A DNA stretch of 64,000 nt from Thalassotalea sp. (GTDB taxonomy: Bacteria > Pseudomonadota > Gammaproteobacteria > Enterobacterales > Alteromonadaceae): NCBI GenBank assembly GCA_022448425.1, contig JAKVCY010000013.1, positions 1 through 64,000 of the forward strand, given 5' to 3'. A program made the position numbers and the translations under genes. This document shows positions 1 to 9,121 of this stretch, in pieces. The notes under the pieces are model-generated. The model did no database searches, was not told where the DNA came from, and was given only the letters and a program-made list of their open reading frames with translations. Position 1 is the first letter of the stretch. The number at the start of each line of letters is the position of its first letter.

Positions 1-2
1 CA

Positions 3-212
3 TTTTTATTAGAAAACATTGATGTGACAAGTGATGACGTAGCTAAGATTAAGTCGGTGTTTTACCTTAGTGACTTCCCAAACACCAATGTAAAGTATTA
101 TCAAGCATCACTAATTGCTGTGGAGCCGATGAACCCAAAGGGCATGTACAGAGCCTTAGAAAGATTGAACAATGGCGAACAGTTTGAGGACGTTTTTAAC
201 GAATTCTTTTAA
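3..212 (+). CDS. C-terminal fragment of an unrecognised protein, cut by the left edge
   Basis: The frame is open from the first bases of the window and stops with TAA at 210-212. The track starts it at an internal GTG (24), but the codons before it are also open, so this is probably the tail of a longer gene. About 69 residues are visible; the end is acidic and aromatic (EDVFNEFF). I recognise no family. A hairpin (GTGTTGAT ... ATCAACAC, 213-248) follows directly but has no T run. It could be the end of a regulatory or toxin-antitoxin-like protein, but nothing visible settles that. Confidence 0.55.
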   Translation, partial: FLLENIDVTSDDVAKIKSVFYLSDFPNTNVKYYQASLIAVEPMNPKGMYRALERLNNGEQFEDVFNEFF

Positions 213-366
213 GTGTTGATTAATATTGAAATTTTATTATATCAACACAGAAATGGATCAGAGCCTAGTTATAGCCTACATTTCTTCTTTGCTAGTACCT
301 TTTTATTCAATGGAGCATAGTGGATATCTGCTTAAATCTTACCTTTCTAACGACAAGCTAAAGCCC

Positions 367-456
367 ACCAAAACGAAAAAAGGGTAATAACCTTATGGCT
401 ATTACCCTTTTTGATTGTATGTCTAATAGAAATTAGTGGTTTTCAGACACCATGTT
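367..456. repeat. Left copy of a 90-bp direct repeat: displaced fdx 3' end plus terminator (attachment-site-like)
   Basis: This stretch matches 2628-2717 at 81 of 90 positions by hand alignment. The first 28 bases and the last 24 (TTAGTGGTTTTCAGACACCA onward) are identical. Read on the minus strand the inner end encodes MVSENH-stop, the last residues of ferredoxin Fdx, with only a non-matching remnant and a stop codon upstream. It is therefore a displaced fdx 3' end with its terminator, as expected of the outer attachment site of an element that integrated at the end of fdx and rebuilt the gene with its own copy. No integrase is visible. The rest of the gap 213-521 holds only a weak hairpin and nothing else I recognise. 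Confidence 0.7.
376..412 (-). terminator. Duplicated fdx-type terminator hairpin
   Basis: Inverted repeat AAAGGGTAATA ... TATTACCCTTT. On the minus strand it is followed by a T run, and on the plus strand by TTTTTGA, so it could act in both directions. It duplicates the terminator of fdx at 2636-2671. Confidence 0.6.
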
Positions 457-521
457 GTTGATATATTCGATTTAGGACAAATGCTATTTCAAAATAGATA
501 GCAATATAAGCCCCAAAATTA

Positions 522-2492
522 TTACTGAGAACGTTTAACAATCAAAATGATTGAAAGAAGAAGCAAGCACCACAAAGCCCCCCCTGAACTATTTTTAGGC
601 TTATCTAAAACTTTTATAGTAGTAGTCTCACTCACACTCAATTCACCGTCACTTACAGTAACTTTGAAACGATAGTCTTCATCGCCTGAGACACTCGGTG
701 CAACGAAAATAAATGATGTTATTGCATTAGCTAAATCTAAAGCTGTAGCGCCAGATAACTGTTCCCAAATAATAGTTAATTCATCACCATCCAAATCTTG
801 AACTTCTAGATTGACGGCTAATTCTTCATTTTCTATTACGTTTGCAGACATAGGAGTAAGCTGTATAGTGGGGGCTTTATTAACATCAACAATATTAACG
901 TCCAAAAATACTGTTTTAGCATAATTACCATCTGAAACTTCTACAGAAAAAGCGATCGTCGTATCGCGTTCAACTTCTGGCGCTAAAAAGCTTAAATCTT
1001 TTTCTTTTTCTGAAAAATCTAGCACTAACTCGTCGGATAGCTGTCGCCAACGATACTCTAGCTCATCATTATCTTCATCATATATCGATAACTCTAGAAA
1101 AAAAGTATCTCCTTCATTAGCCATTAACTGCTCTTCAGGCAAAGCAATTGCTGGGGCTATATTAAGTTGCGAAACATTTGTGACACTATTGGTTACAGGA
1201 TCATAGTACGTTAAGTTGCCAACTGATTCGGAATTTTTGGAATGGAAAAATAATTTATTATCAAACGATTGAAAATTAACAGGATTGGAACTTACATCTC
1301 CTGAGTTTATATCGGCCACCTGCTCAATCGTTAAAGTTGACTTATTGACCTTCCACAACTCTCTCCCTAGAGTTTCAGTAAAACCAGAAAAATAGAGTTC
1401 ACCTGCAAAAATAAACAAATTATCAGGTTCAAGGCTTCCTGAGCCCTCCATTGTAGATGCATATAAATCTATTTTATTTTCGTTTAAATCAAGCTCAAAT
1501 ATTTCACTTCCAGTCTCTGGAGATTTGGCAACAAAATAAACCTTATTCCCTTGCCTAGCAAATGAATCAGAAAAAGATTCCAGCTGGGCTAACCACTCAC
1601 CGTCAAGTAAAGTTTCATCGTGAGTATCGGGGTTATAAACAACTACCCCTCCTTTTTTAACGGAAAAATCAACAAGATCTAATCTATGGTCGTAACGAAT
1701 AGTAGAATTGAAAAACGTATAAGTATTTTCTTCACTTGAAATAACTTTTTGAATTTCAAAAGTTTCAGATGACTGAGCATCGTTGAGATATCCTAATGCG
1801 CGAGCACAAACTGCAGAGTCGGTTTGCGTAGCAGTTACCGTATCATAAAAAATGGCACAATCTTTTCGTTTAAAATGTGAAGATTCACGATAAACCTTAA
1901 TCAAATAGTGTTGATGTGCGACAAAATCAAAGCCTTTTAATTGTGCGTTTGATGAAGTAGAAAAGTTGTCACTCAGATCGATATTCGTAACTTCACCAGA
2001 ATTAATAACAATTTGATTAAAGAGCCATTCATGTCCGGCAAAGAGTGCAACAAAAACCAGTTGGCTATTAAATACTAGCGGGTTAAAAATATCGTAAAGG
2101 TTATTCGAGTCTTTTTTAAGCTCTATTCCTTCAACCATTTCTATTGTGTTGGTCAGTGGATTGATATACCTAAGCCTTGTCGACCACGAAGACACTTGGC
2201 TCAAATTGCTGAAATATAAACGTCCACCATAGCTCACTAAATTTTCAGGGTCAGAGCTTGAAGCCCCGTCTAAAAAATCCTCTATTAATGTAGCCACGTT
2301 TGACTGCGGATCATATTGCCATAGCTCCTGACCATGAATTGCATCTTCGGCAGTAAAATATAACTTCCCATCGTGAACAGTAAGTTCAGATAGATTGGTA
2401 AAATGGAAGTTAGCATTTGCGACAGCTGTTTTTGAACCGAAAAATGTAAGTAAAAAGCCAATTAATACGATTGCCCTAATATTAGAAACCAT
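522..2492 (-). CDS. Secreted beta-propeller/Ig-like repeat protein with GlyGly-CTERM-like tail
   Basis: A 656-residue protein with an N-terminal signal segment (hydrophobic to about residue 25, ending AVANA). Residues ~30-430 carry irregular repeats of the form ELWQYDP / ELWKVNK, like the ELW-repeat propellers of secreted marine proteins. Residues ~445-630 look like two tandem PKD/REJ/cadherin-like folds (FSVEVSDG, FKVTVSDG). The C terminus has SSGGALW, a hydrophobic stretch and KRSQ, the layout of a GlyGly-CTERM sorting signal handled by rhombosortase and the type II secretion route. It is the only gene between the two fdx-end repeats, so it is probably the cargo of an insertion. Function unknown; surface attachment or polymer binding would be a guess. 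Confidence 0.75.
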   Translation of the reverse strand: MVSNIRAIVLIGFLLTFFGSKTAVANANFHFTNLSELTVHDGKLYFTAEDAIHGQELWQYDPQSNVATLIEDFLDGASSSDPENLVSYGGRLYFSNLSQVSSWSTRLRYINPLTNTIEMVEGIELKKDSNNLYDIFNPLVFNSQLVFVALFAGHEWLFNQIVINSGEVTNIDLSDNFSTSSNAQLKGFDFVAHQHYLIKVYRESSHFKRKDCAIFYDTVTATQTDSAVCARALGYLNDAQSSETFEIQKVISSEENTYTFFNSTIRYDHRLDLVDFSVKKGGVVVYNPDTHDETLLDGEWLAQLESFSDSFARQGNKVYFVAKSPETGSEIFELDLNENKIDLYASTMEGSGSLEPDNLFIFAGELYFSGFTETLGRELWKVNKSTLTIEQVADINSGDVSSNPVNFQSFDNKLFFHSKNSESVGNLTYYDPVTNSVTNVSQLNIAPAIALPEEQLMANEGDTFFLELSIYDEDNDELEYRWRQLSDELVLDFSEKEKDLSFLAPEVERDTTIAFSVEVSDGNYAKTVFLDVNIVDVNKAPTIQLTPMSANVIENEELAVNLEVQDLDGDELTIIWEQLSGATALDLANAITSFIFVAPSVSGDEDYRFKVTVSDGELSVSETTTIKVLDKPKNSSGGALWCLLLLSIILIVKRSQ

Positions 2493-2627
2493 CTCATAAA
2501 ATCCTTTTATTTTCTATTACTTAAAGCTATAAGAGTGAGACAATACTACATTGTGAAGCACTATGCAAATCAACAGTATACGTTTGTTCGTATTGTAAAG
2601 AGGTATGGATATCAGTTAATTAAAAGT

Positions 2628-2717
2628 ACCAAAACGAAAAAAGGGTAATAACCTTCTGATTATTACCCTTTCTCATCGTATGTCTATGAGAAGTTAGTGG
2701 TTTTCAGACACCATGTT
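2628..2717. repeat. Right copy of the 90-bp direct repeat (functional fdx 3' end plus terminator)
   Basis: Contains the last codons of the intact fdx gene (MVSENH), the intergenic bases and the terminator. It pairs with 367-456, about 2.26 kb away in the same orientation. The mismatches lie in the middle while both ends are perfect, which suggests an old duplication or an element brought in from a related strain. Confidence 0.7.
2636..2671 (-). terminator. fdx / isc operon terminator
   Basis: Stem AAGGGTAATA ... TATTACCCTT; on the minus strand the hairpin is followed by TTTTTTCG. It lies 23 bases beyond the fdx stop codon and would end the isc operon. Confidence 0.7.
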
Positions 2718-3032
2718 CACGGTGTACTTAGGGATTTCTACCACTAAGTCTTCATCCTTGATGATAGCTTGGCAACCTAAACGTGACTCGGGCTCTAAGC
2801 CCCAAGCTTTGTCTAGCATGTCGTCTTCAAGTTCATCAGACTCATCTAATGAGTCGAAACCTTCACGAATAATCATGTGACAAGTTGTACACGCACATAC
2901 TTTCTCACATGCATGCTCAACACCAATGCCATTTTTTAAGGCAACGTCTAAAACCGTCTCGCCCGTTTCCGCTTCAATAACGGCACCGTCTGGACATAAC
3001 TCTTCATTTGGTAAAAATATAATTTGTGGCAT
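2694..3032 (-). CDS. fdx: ISC-system [2Fe-2S] ferredoxin
   Basis: 112 residues, the usual length for Fdx (111 in E. coli). Cysteines 42, 48 and 51 (HACEKVCACTTC) and the later LGCQ cysteine are the four [2Fe-2S] ligands of the adrenodoxin-type fold. It supplies electrons during Fe-S cluster assembly on IscU. It is the last gene of the isc operon, 2 bases after hscA. No iscX follows; downstream comes a duplicated fdx end and a probable insertion. The start ATG is preceded by the hscA stop, consistent with translational coupling. Confidence 0.95.
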   Translation of the reverse strand: MPQIIFLPNEELCPDGAVIEAETGETVLDVALKNGIGVEHACEKVCACTTCHMIIREGFDSLDESDELEDDMLDKAWGLEPESRLGCQAIIKDEDLVVEIPKYTVNMVSENH

Positions 3033-3034
3033 GG

Positions 3035-4897
3035 TTACACCTTATCTACAGATTGACCAGACAATGCAGTGCGAATGGAGGAATCCATTCTACGCTCTGC
3101 AAATGTAGCGGTTGCCTGATTCACAACTTCAATTTGTTTTTCTATATCGTCAGTAGCATTGGTTTTTGCTACTTCTGCCAATGTTGACAGTGCATTTTCA
3201 ATCACGGCTAATTCTTCTTCGCTCAATAATGCTTTATCACTATCTAAAGCTGACTGCACAGCTTCAATCACGCGAGCAGCCTCTACTTGCTGTTCTTTTA
3301 ACATACGTGCTTGAATATCCTCTTTGGCGTTAGCCATTGAGTCTTTGATCATATTCGCAATCTGGCTTTCATCCAAGCCAAATGATGGCTTAACCTCGAT
3401 GCTGGCTTCAACACCAGTAGATTTTTCCATTGCACTCACTTCAAGCAAACCATCAGCATCCACTTTAAAGGTCACGCGAATATGCGCAGCACCAGCGGCC
3501 ATTGGCGGAATATTTCGCAACTCAAAGCGTGCTAACGAACGACAAGCATCAACCAACTCTCGCTCACCCTGCAGCACGTGAATCGCCATTGCTGTTTGGC
3601 CGTCTTTGAACGTTGTGAACTCTTGTGCCTTAGCTACAGGAATAGTGGTGTTACGAGAAATCACCTTCTCAACCAAGCCGCCCATTGTTTCTAAGCCAAG
3701 TGATAAAGGGATAACGTCTAATAACAGCATTTCGCTGTCAGGCTTGTTACCCGCTAAGATATCAGCCTGAGTCGCTGCACCAATTGCTACCACTTTGTCT
3801 GGGTCAATTGATGTTAGAGGTGGCTGTTTGAAAAAGCTTTCTACTTCCTTACGCACTAGTGGCACCCGAGTAGATCCGCCAACCATAACCACTTCGATGA
3901 CTTCATCACTCGTTACCTCAGCATCTTTTAGTGTGCGACGACAAGCACGTAGCGTTTGAGCGACTAGTTTTTGAATTAATGATTCAAACGTTTCTTTACT
4001 TAACTCATGCTGCCACTTCTTGCCATCTTCAAGCTCAAGCGTAATTTCACATGACTCAGCAGAAGATAACGTTTCTTTAGCCTGACATGCCTGCATCGTT
4101 AATTGGCGTTCAAGCGAAGGAGAAAGTGGGCGAGTTAGGCCAGCTTGCTCTACCAAGTAATCTGCAATCGCTAAATCGAAGTCGTCTCCGCCAAGCGCAG
4201 AATCGCCGCCTGTCGCTAACACTTCGAATACACCTTTGTTAAGACGTAAGATTGAGATATCAAATGTACCGCCACCTAAATCGTAAACAGCGATAACACC
4301 TTCTTTACCTGAATCTAAACCATATGCTATGGCAGCGGCTGTTGGCTCATTCAAAAGTCTTAGCACATTTAAACCAGCAAGCTTAGCTGCATCTTTAGTA
4401 CTTTGACGTTGTGCGTCATCAAAATAAGCAGGAACAGTAATAACTGCACCCACTAATTCACCGGCCAATGAAGCTTCTGCACGTGAGCGCAATGTGCTCA
4501 GAACTTCTGACGACACTTGTACTGGGTTGACCTTACCCTTTCGCGTCACTAACTCAGGATGGTTTTCATCACCGCAGAATTGATATGGCAAAGATGGATA
4601 CTTGGCTTGAATGTCCGCTAATGATCGACCAATAAGTCGTTTCGCAGAGACTATGGTATTTTCTGGATCAGTTACCGCATGCGCTTTAGCGGCATCGCCA
4701 ACTAATGTTCCATCATTCTGATAGCTCACAATTGACGGCAAGACATCGCTACCATCAGCTGCTTTAAGCGTAGTTGCCTCGCCACTTAACACACTGGCCA
4801 CGAGTGAGTTCGTCGTACCTAAATCAATACCGACAGCAAGTCGATGCTCATGAGGTACAGTACTTTGCCCTGGTTCGGCTATCTGTAATAAGGCCAT
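3035..4897 (-). CDS. hscA: Fe-S assembly chaperone HscA (Hsp70 family)
   Basis: 620 residues, close to E. coli HscA (616). Hsp70 signatures are present: [12 protein letters not shown] near residue 23, [11 protein letters not shown] near 205 and [11 protein letters not shown] near 345, followed by the substrate-binding beta domain and a helical lid. HscA uses ATP to bind the LPPVK motif of IscU and drive cluster transfer, with HscB as its J-protein. Its place between hscB and fdx separates it from DnaK. ATG start as listed. Confidence 0.96.
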   Translation of the reverse strand: MALLQIAEPGQSTVPHEHRLAVGIDLGTTNSLVASVLSGEATTLKAADGSDVLPSIVSYQNDGTLVGDAAKAHAVTDPENTIVSAKRLIGRSLADIQAKYPSLPYQFCGDENHPELVTRKGKVNPVQVSSEVLSTLRSRAEASLAGELVGAVITVPAYFDDAQRQSTKDAAKLAGLNVLRLLNEPTAAAIAYGLDSGKEGVIAVYDLGGGTFDISILRLNKGVFEVLATGGDSALGGDDFDLAIADYLVEQAGLTRPLSPSLERQLTMQACQAKETLSSAESCEITLELEDGKKWQHELSKETFESLIQKLVAQTLRACRRTLKDAEVTSDEVIEVVMVGGSTRVPLVRKEVESFFKQPPLTSIDPDKVVAIGAATQADILAGNKPDSEMLLLDVIPLSLGLETMGGLVEKVISRNTTIPVAKAQEFTTFKDGQTAMAIHVLQGERELVDACRSLARFELRNIPPMAAGAAHIRVTFKVDADGLLEVSAMEKSTGVEASIEVKPSFGLDESQIANMIKDSMANAKEDIQARMLKEQQVEAARVIEAVQSALDSDKALLSEEELAVIENALSTLAEVAKTNATDDIEKQIEVVNQATATFAERRMDSSIRTALSGQSVDKV

Positions 4898-4986
4898 TTG
4901 TTACTCTTAATTTTGTAGGATGCTGTTTATAGCTTGGTAATTCATAGGTGGAATTTTAGCGACTTTCCACCTATTTATCAGGATTT

Positions 4987-5514
4987 TTATGTTTCGAACA
5001 AAAAATCTTCTAAGCGATCGAGCTCTAGGTGTAACTTTTGGTAAAACTTAAGTTTACGCAAGTTGTCGCTGGCAAGTTGATTAGCTTCTTCGGTATTATC
5101 AGCTAGCTGCGTTTGCATGGTTTTAAACAAACCTTCAAATTCGATTTCTAACACTTGAGTGGCTTCGAATATCGCCGCGTCAATGTCATCAGCAAACTTT
5201 ACTTCTGCAAGCATTTCACGCAACTCCATTTGGCGCATTAAGAACATATTATCTTTAAACGACGCTTGCTCATTAGGCATTTCAGTGCCACGTAAGGTAA
5301 GCATGTATTCCGCGCGCTTTAACGGATTTTTTAACGATTGGTAAGCATCGTTAATCATGGAAGATTTTTGAACAGCCAACATTTGTTCTTGGCTAGAAGC
5401 GTGAGCGAAACGGTCAGGATGAACACTTCGCTGTAATTTTTGGTAAACCTGCGCTAGACGTTCCGTATCCAGGTTGAATTTTTCTTCCAGACCGAATAAT
5501 TGAAAGTAATTCAA
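4987..5514 (-). CDS. hscB: Fe-S assembly co-chaperone HscB
   Basis: 175 residues. The N-terminal J-domain (about 1-75) has the HPD motif (SVHPDRFAH) and starts MNYFQLFGL as HscB does; the C-terminal three-helix domain binds IscU. It stimulates HscA ATPase and delivers IscU to it. It follows iscA by about 30 bases and precedes hscA by about 90 bases, a gap with no promoter that I can support. Confidence 0.95.
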   Translation of the reverse strand: MNYFQLFGLEEKFNLDTERLAQVYQKLQRSVHPDRFAHASSQEQMLAVQKSSMINDAYQSLKNPLKRAEYMLTLRGTEMPNEQASFKDNMFLMRQMELREMLAEVKFADDIDAAIFEATQVLEIEFEGLFKTMQTQLADNTEEANQLASDNLRKLKFYQKLHLELDRLEDFLFET

Positions 5515-5545
5515 AACAACTCCGATACTTTACTGTTTGGGTTAG

Positions 5546-5869
5546 TTAAACGTTGAAGCTCTCACCACAACCACATTCGCCTTTCGCGTTAGGGTTAGTG
5601 AATTTAAAGCCTTCGTTTAAGCCTTCCTTAACGAAGTCTAATTCGACTCCGTCAAGGTATACTAGGCTCTTGGCGTCAATAATAACGTTAACGTCATCAA
5701 TTTCGAACATCTGATCGTCTTCGTTCATGTCATCAACAAACTCAAGCACGTATGCTAAACCAGAACATCCAGTGGTTTTAATGCCTAGGCGTAAGCCTAA
5801 ACCTTTACCACGGTTTACTAGAAAAGACCTTACGCGATCTGCCGCCGATGCGGTCATAGTGACTGCCAT
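5546..5869 (-). CDS. iscA: Iron-sulfur assembly A-type carrier IscA
   Basis: 107 residues with the A-type cysteines: GCSGLAY (about residue 35) and the C-terminal CGCGESF pair. These bind iron or a transient Fe-S cluster that is handed to apo-targets. Length and position after iscU match IscA rather than ErpA or SufA. The gap to iscU is 9 bases, so the genes are almost certainly cotranscribed. Confidence 0.95.
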   Translation of the reverse strand: MAVTMTASAADRVRSFLVNRGKGLGLRLGIKTTGCSGLAYVLEFVDDMNEDDQMFEIDDVNVIIDAKSLVYLDGVELDFVKEGLNEGFKFTNPNAKGECGCGESFNV

Positions 5870-5878
5870 TATACTTCC

Positions 5879-6262
5879 TTAGCTGTCTTGCTTACTTTGG
5901 TAATCTTCTAATGCAGCTTTAATTGCATCTTCAGCTAAGATTGAGCAGTGAATTTTCACCGGTGGTAATGCTAACTCTTCAGCAATTGCAGTGTTCTTAA
6001 TTTCTGCTGCTTCTTCAATGCTTTTACCTTTTACCCACTCAGTAACTAGTGAGCTTGATGCAATTGCACTACCACAACCGTAGGTTTTGAATTTAGCATC
6101 TTCAATAATACCTTCATCAGTGATTTTAAGCTGTAGTTTCATCACATCACCACATGCTGGTGCACCAACCATACCGGTTGCTACTTGTGGATCGTTCTTA
6201 TCAAGAGAGCCTACATTTCTTGGGTTTTCGTAATGATCGATTACTTTTTCGCTATATGCCAT
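5879..6262 (-). CDS. iscU: Fe-S cluster scaffold IscU
   Basis: 127 residues, the usual size (128 in E. coli). The three cluster-binding cysteines are visible in GAPACGDVMKL, TYGCGSAIASS and KIHCSILAEDA. LPPVK, the HscA recognition motif, stands just before the last cysteine. The scaffold receives sulfur from IscS and builds [2Fe-2S] and [4Fe-4S] clusters. It is 16 bases downstream of iscS. Confidence 0.97.
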   Translation of the reverse strand: MAYSEKVIDHYENPRNVGSLDKNDPQVATGMVGAPACGDVMKLQLKITDEGIIEDAKFKTYGCGSAIASSSLVTEWVKGKSIEEAAEIKNTAIAEELALPPVKIHCSILAEDAIKAALEDYQSKQDS

Positions 6263-6278
6263 TTTTCAACTCCTGCGC

Positions 6279-7493
6279 TTAGTGCGCTACCCATTCAACT
6301 GATTCTAAATCAACACCGTCTTGGAACATTTCCCAAAGTGGTGACATTTCACGTAGATGACCAATTGCGTTTTGAATTAATTCGATTGCATAGTCAATTT
6401 CTTCTTCTGTGGTAAAACGACCAAAACTGAAGCGAATTGAACTGTGTGCTAGTTCGTCATTCAGACCTAATGCACGTAAAACATATGAAGGCTCTAAGCT
6501 AGCAGACGTACAAGCAGAACCACTTGATACCGCTAAGTCTTTAAGTGCCATGATAAGCGACTCACCTTCAACGAAGTTGAAGCTAACGTTTAGGTTACCT
6601 GGGTAACGCTTGTCGAAGTCACCGTTAACAAAAACCTGTTCCATATCTTTGATACCTGCCCATAGGCGGTCACGCATTTTAGTTACGTGTTCAAGGTCTT
6701 TTGCCATTTCTTCTTTGGCGATACGGAAAGCTTCACCCATACCAACGATTTGGTGTGTCGCTAGTGTACCACTGCGCATACCGCGCTCGTGACCACCACC
6801 GTGCATTTGTGCTTCTAAACGCATGCGTGGCTTACGGCGAACATATAACGCACCAATGCCTTTAGGGCCATAAATTTTGTGCGCTGAGAACGACATTAAA
6901 TCAACTTTTAAGTTTTGCATGTCGATTGGCAATTTGCCTGCACTTTGCGCAGCGTCAACGTGGAATGCAATCTTACGTGCACGACACATTTCACCAATTT
7001 CAGCGATATCTTGAATCACGCCAATTTCGTTGTTGATGTGCATAACTGATACAACAACCGTATCATCACGCATCGCTGCTTCAAGTTTTTTAAGGTCAAT
7101 TAAGCCATTTGGCTCTGGATCAAGGTAAGTTACTTCGAAGCCTTGACGCTCTAGTTCACGACACGTATCAAGTACAGCTTTATGCTCTGTTTTACACGTG
7201 ATGATGTGCTTACCTTTCTTGCTATAAAAGTGCGCAGCACCTTTGATTGCAAGGTTGTTTGATTCTGTTGCACCTGAAGTGATAACAATTTCACGGGAGT
7301 CTGCATTGATTAAGTCAGCAATTTGGTTACGTGCGATATCAACTGCTTCCTCAGCCTGCCAGCCGAATTTGTGAGAGCGAGATGCTGGATTACCAAAATG
7401 CCCTTCATTTGTCATATATTCCATCATTTTCTCAGCAACGCGCTTATCAACTGGCGTTGTTGCAGAATAATCAAAATAAATCGGTAATTTCAT
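6279..7493 (-). CDS. iscS: Cysteine desulfurase IscS
   Basis: 404 residues, identical in length to E. coli IscS. PLP-dependent class V aminotransferase fold: the Schiff-base lysine is in [12 protein letters not shown] (about 206) and the persulfide cysteine in [14 protein letters not shown] (about 328). It removes sulfur from cysteine for IscU, and also for tRNA thiolation through TusA and ThiI (thiI lies later in this window). It is 33 bases downstream of iscR. Confidence 0.97.
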   Translation of the reverse strand: MKLPIYFDYSATTPVDKRVAEKMMEYMTNEGHFGNPASRSHKFGWQAEEAVDIARNQIADLINADSREIVITSGATESNNLAIKGAAHFYSKKGKHIITCKTEHKAVLDTCRELERQGFEVTYLDPEPNGLIDLKKLEAAMRDDTVVVSVMHINNEIGVIQDIAEIGEMCRARKIAFHVDAAQSAGKLPIDMQNLKVDLMSFSAHKIYGPKGIGALYVRRKPRMRLEAQMHGGGHERGMRSGTLATHQIVGMGEAFRIAKEEMAKDLEHVTKMRDRLWAGIKDMEQVFVNGDFDKRYPGNLNVSFNFVEGESLIMALKDLAVSSGSACTSASLEPSYVLRALGLNDELAHSSIRFSFGRFTTEEEIDYAIELIQNAIGHLREMSPLWEMFQDGVDLESVEWVAH

Positions 7494-7526
7494 GGATTAT
7501 ATTTCTCCAATGCTTGAACGAGCTAG

Positions 7527-8033
7527 TTAAGACCAGTCGTTTACAATGTTTCGGGTTGCAATCAAGGTTTCTAAACTTGGCTCAGGCTGATTCATTTGTT
7601 CTGCATCCTGACGTTTTGAAACCGATTTGACATCTCGTTGTTCTACGAGCTCTGACAATGAGATGCTTTGTAAGAATTCTTCAATGCGCTTACTTAAGTC
7701 TGACCAAAGGGTATGAGTTAAGCATTGATTACCGCCTTGGCAGTTGCCCTGTCCCATACATTTCGTTGCATCGACACTTTCGTCTACTGCACTAATCACA
7801 TCAGCGACAGCGATTTGTGCCGAACATTTACCCAAACGATAACCGCCACCTGGGCCTCGTACGCTAGTCACTAAGCCGTGTTTGCGTAAGCGAGAGAAAA
7901 GTTGTTCTAAGTAAGAAAGTGATATTCCTTGACGTTCAGAAATATCAGCTAGCGGCACAGGTCCAGAGGCTGCATGAATCGCAACGTCTAACATAGCTGT
8001 TACGGCATAACGCCCTTTTGAAGTTAATTTCAT
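7527..8033 (-). CDS. iscR: Rrf2-family Fe-S regulator IscR
   Basis: 168 residues. The N-terminal winged helix ([16 protein letters not shown], residues 1-60) is the Rrf2 DNA-binding domain. The cysteine set [13 protein letters not shown] (about 92-104) ligates the [2Fe-2S] cluster. Holo-IscR represses the isc operon, and two matching operators lie upstream (8093-8117 and 8149-8173). The C-terminal tail is a little longer than in E. coli (162 residues). Confidence 0.96.
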   Translation of the reverse strand: MKLTSKGRYAVTAMLDVAIHAASGPVPLADISERQGISLSYLEQLFSRLRKHGLVTSVRGPGGGYRLGKCSAQIAVADVISAVDESVDATKCMGQGNCQGGNQCLTHTLWSDLSKRIEEFLQSISLSELVEQRDVKSVSKRQDAEQMNQPEPSLETLIATRNIVNDWS

Positions 8034-8060
8034 AATGTGCCCTAGTTAATTCGCCGCGCA

Positions 8061-8088
8061 ATTATATATATCCTTGTAAATTAGTCAA
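8061..8088 (-). promoter_or_regulatory. Probable sigma-70 promoter of the isc operon
   Basis: On the minus strand a -35 box TTGACT is followed after 16 bases by a perfect -10 box TATAAT, about 28 bases upstream of the iscR start codon. The proximal IscR-type box begins 4 bases upstream of the -35 box, a repression-compatible arrangement. Confidence 0.65.
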
Positions 8089-8092
8089 ACAT

Positions 8093-8117
8093 ATACCCGA
8101 CTAAATCACTCAAGTAT
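8093..8117. promoter_or_regulatory. IscR type 1 operator (proximal)
   Basis: ATACCCGACTAAATCACTCA with AGTAT following matches the type 1 IscR consensus (ATASYYGACTRWWWYAGTCRRSTAT) with one mismatch by eye, a C for the G of AGTC. It sits directly upstream of the iscR promoter. Confidence 0.75.
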
Positions 8118-8148
8118 TATACGTGCGAATTTGCATTTGGGTCAATAA

Positions 8149-8173
8149 ATACCTGACTAAATTACTCAAGTAT
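8149..8173. promoter_or_regulatory. IscR type 1 operator (distal)
   Basis: A second near-copy (ATACCTGACTAAATTACTCA followed by AGTAT), again one mismatch from the consensus, 56 bases from the first. Tandem sites fit autoregulation of the isc operon by holo-IscR. The site is also upstream of nothing on the plus strand, since cysE is convergent in orientation with isc transcription. Confidence 0.72.
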
Positions 8174-8302
8174 TTATTATTCATGTGTGGAATGTACTGA
8201 AAAGGCCTGTAATTATAAAGGATGACGAAGTGACGATTCAAACATTTTCTATCGTTAAATAGCCACTCTATTGACGTAAAACTCAATTCGTTAATAGGCT
8301 AA

Positions 8303-9109
8303 TTAAATTGTTGGATCAAAAGCTTCTACAGACTGCTTTCTGCGTTCAGCTGCTTTTTTCTCGTCTTCAACAAACTCACCAACGCGCAATTCAGGCAACT
8401 CTTTATCACAAACATTACCACCAAGGTGATTAACTTCTTTACATAAATCAGTCACTTTGCCGTCCATCAGGTGAATGTGATCAAGTAAACGTCCAATCGC
8501 TTTGGCAACGGGATCTGGATTGTCTTCTGATACCGCATAAGCATCAAAACCATACTTTTGAGCAACAGCATCCCTTGCACCGTTGCCTTTCTTGCCATTT
8601 GGATTGACAATCTTGCCTGGAATGCCGACTGCTGTTGCATTTGCAGGTACGTCTTTAACCACAACAGAGTTAGAACCAACCTTACCACCCTTACCGATAG
8701 TAATTGGGCCAAGAATTTGTGCACCAGCACCAATAACAGCATTATCTTCAAGCGTTGGGTGGCGTTTACCTTCCTTCCAGCTAGTACCACCTAAAGTAAC
8801 ACCATGGTAGATGGTTACGTCATCGCCTATTTCAGCAGTTTCACCAATCACCACCCCCATACCGTGGTCGATAAAGAAACGGCGTCCAAGTGTCGCACCG
8901 GGGTGTATTTCGACACCTGTTAACCAACGAGAAAAAGTTGATAGCAAGCGCGCCAATAATTTCCAATTATGGCGCCACAGTTTATTACTTAGTCGGTGGA
9001 CCCAAATGGCATGCATACCTGGATAATTGGTTAACACTTCAAACCAATTACGTGCTGCTGGATCTCTATCGAAGATACTTTGAATATCTTCTCTAATTCG
9101 ACTAAACAT
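8303..9109 (-). CDS. cysE: Serine O-acetyltransferase
   Basis: 268 residues. An N-terminal helical part (1-65) is followed by left-handed beta-helix hexapeptide repeats (about 67-165: [47 protein letters not shown]). The active-site histidines are in FIDHGMGV and IYHGVTLG. It makes O-acetylserine, the carbon acceptor for cysteine synthesis, and so feeds IscS with substrate in the next operon. It lies 12 bases after trmJ and is probably cotranscribed with it. The short N-terminal domain is the compact type found outside the enterobacteria. Confidence 0.94.
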   Translation of the reverse strand: MFSRIREDIQSIFDRDPAARNWFEVLTNYPGMHAIWVHRLSNKLWRHNWKLLARLLSTFSRWLTGVEIHPGATLGRRFFIDHGMGVVIGETAEIGDDVTIYHGVTLGGTSWKEGKRHPTLEDNAVIGAGAQILGPITIGKGGKVGSNSVVVKDVPANATAVGIPGKIVNPNGKKGNGARDAVAQKYGFDAYAVSEDNPDPVAKAIGRLLDHIHLMDGKVTDLCKEVNHLGGNVCDKELPELRVGEFVEDEKKAAERRKQSVEAFDPTI

Positions 9110-9121
9110 AATGTGTCCTAT

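Noticed and set aside
253-387. A 44-residue ORF (MDQSLVIAYISS...) on the plus strand
   Set aside because: It runs into the duplicated fdx terminator, uses the terminator bases for its last codons, has no good Shine-Dalgarno, and shows no family likeness.
8467-9096. ORFs on both strands inside cysE and trmJ
   Set aside because: They are shadows of the coding frames; composition is odd and no ribosome sites precede them.
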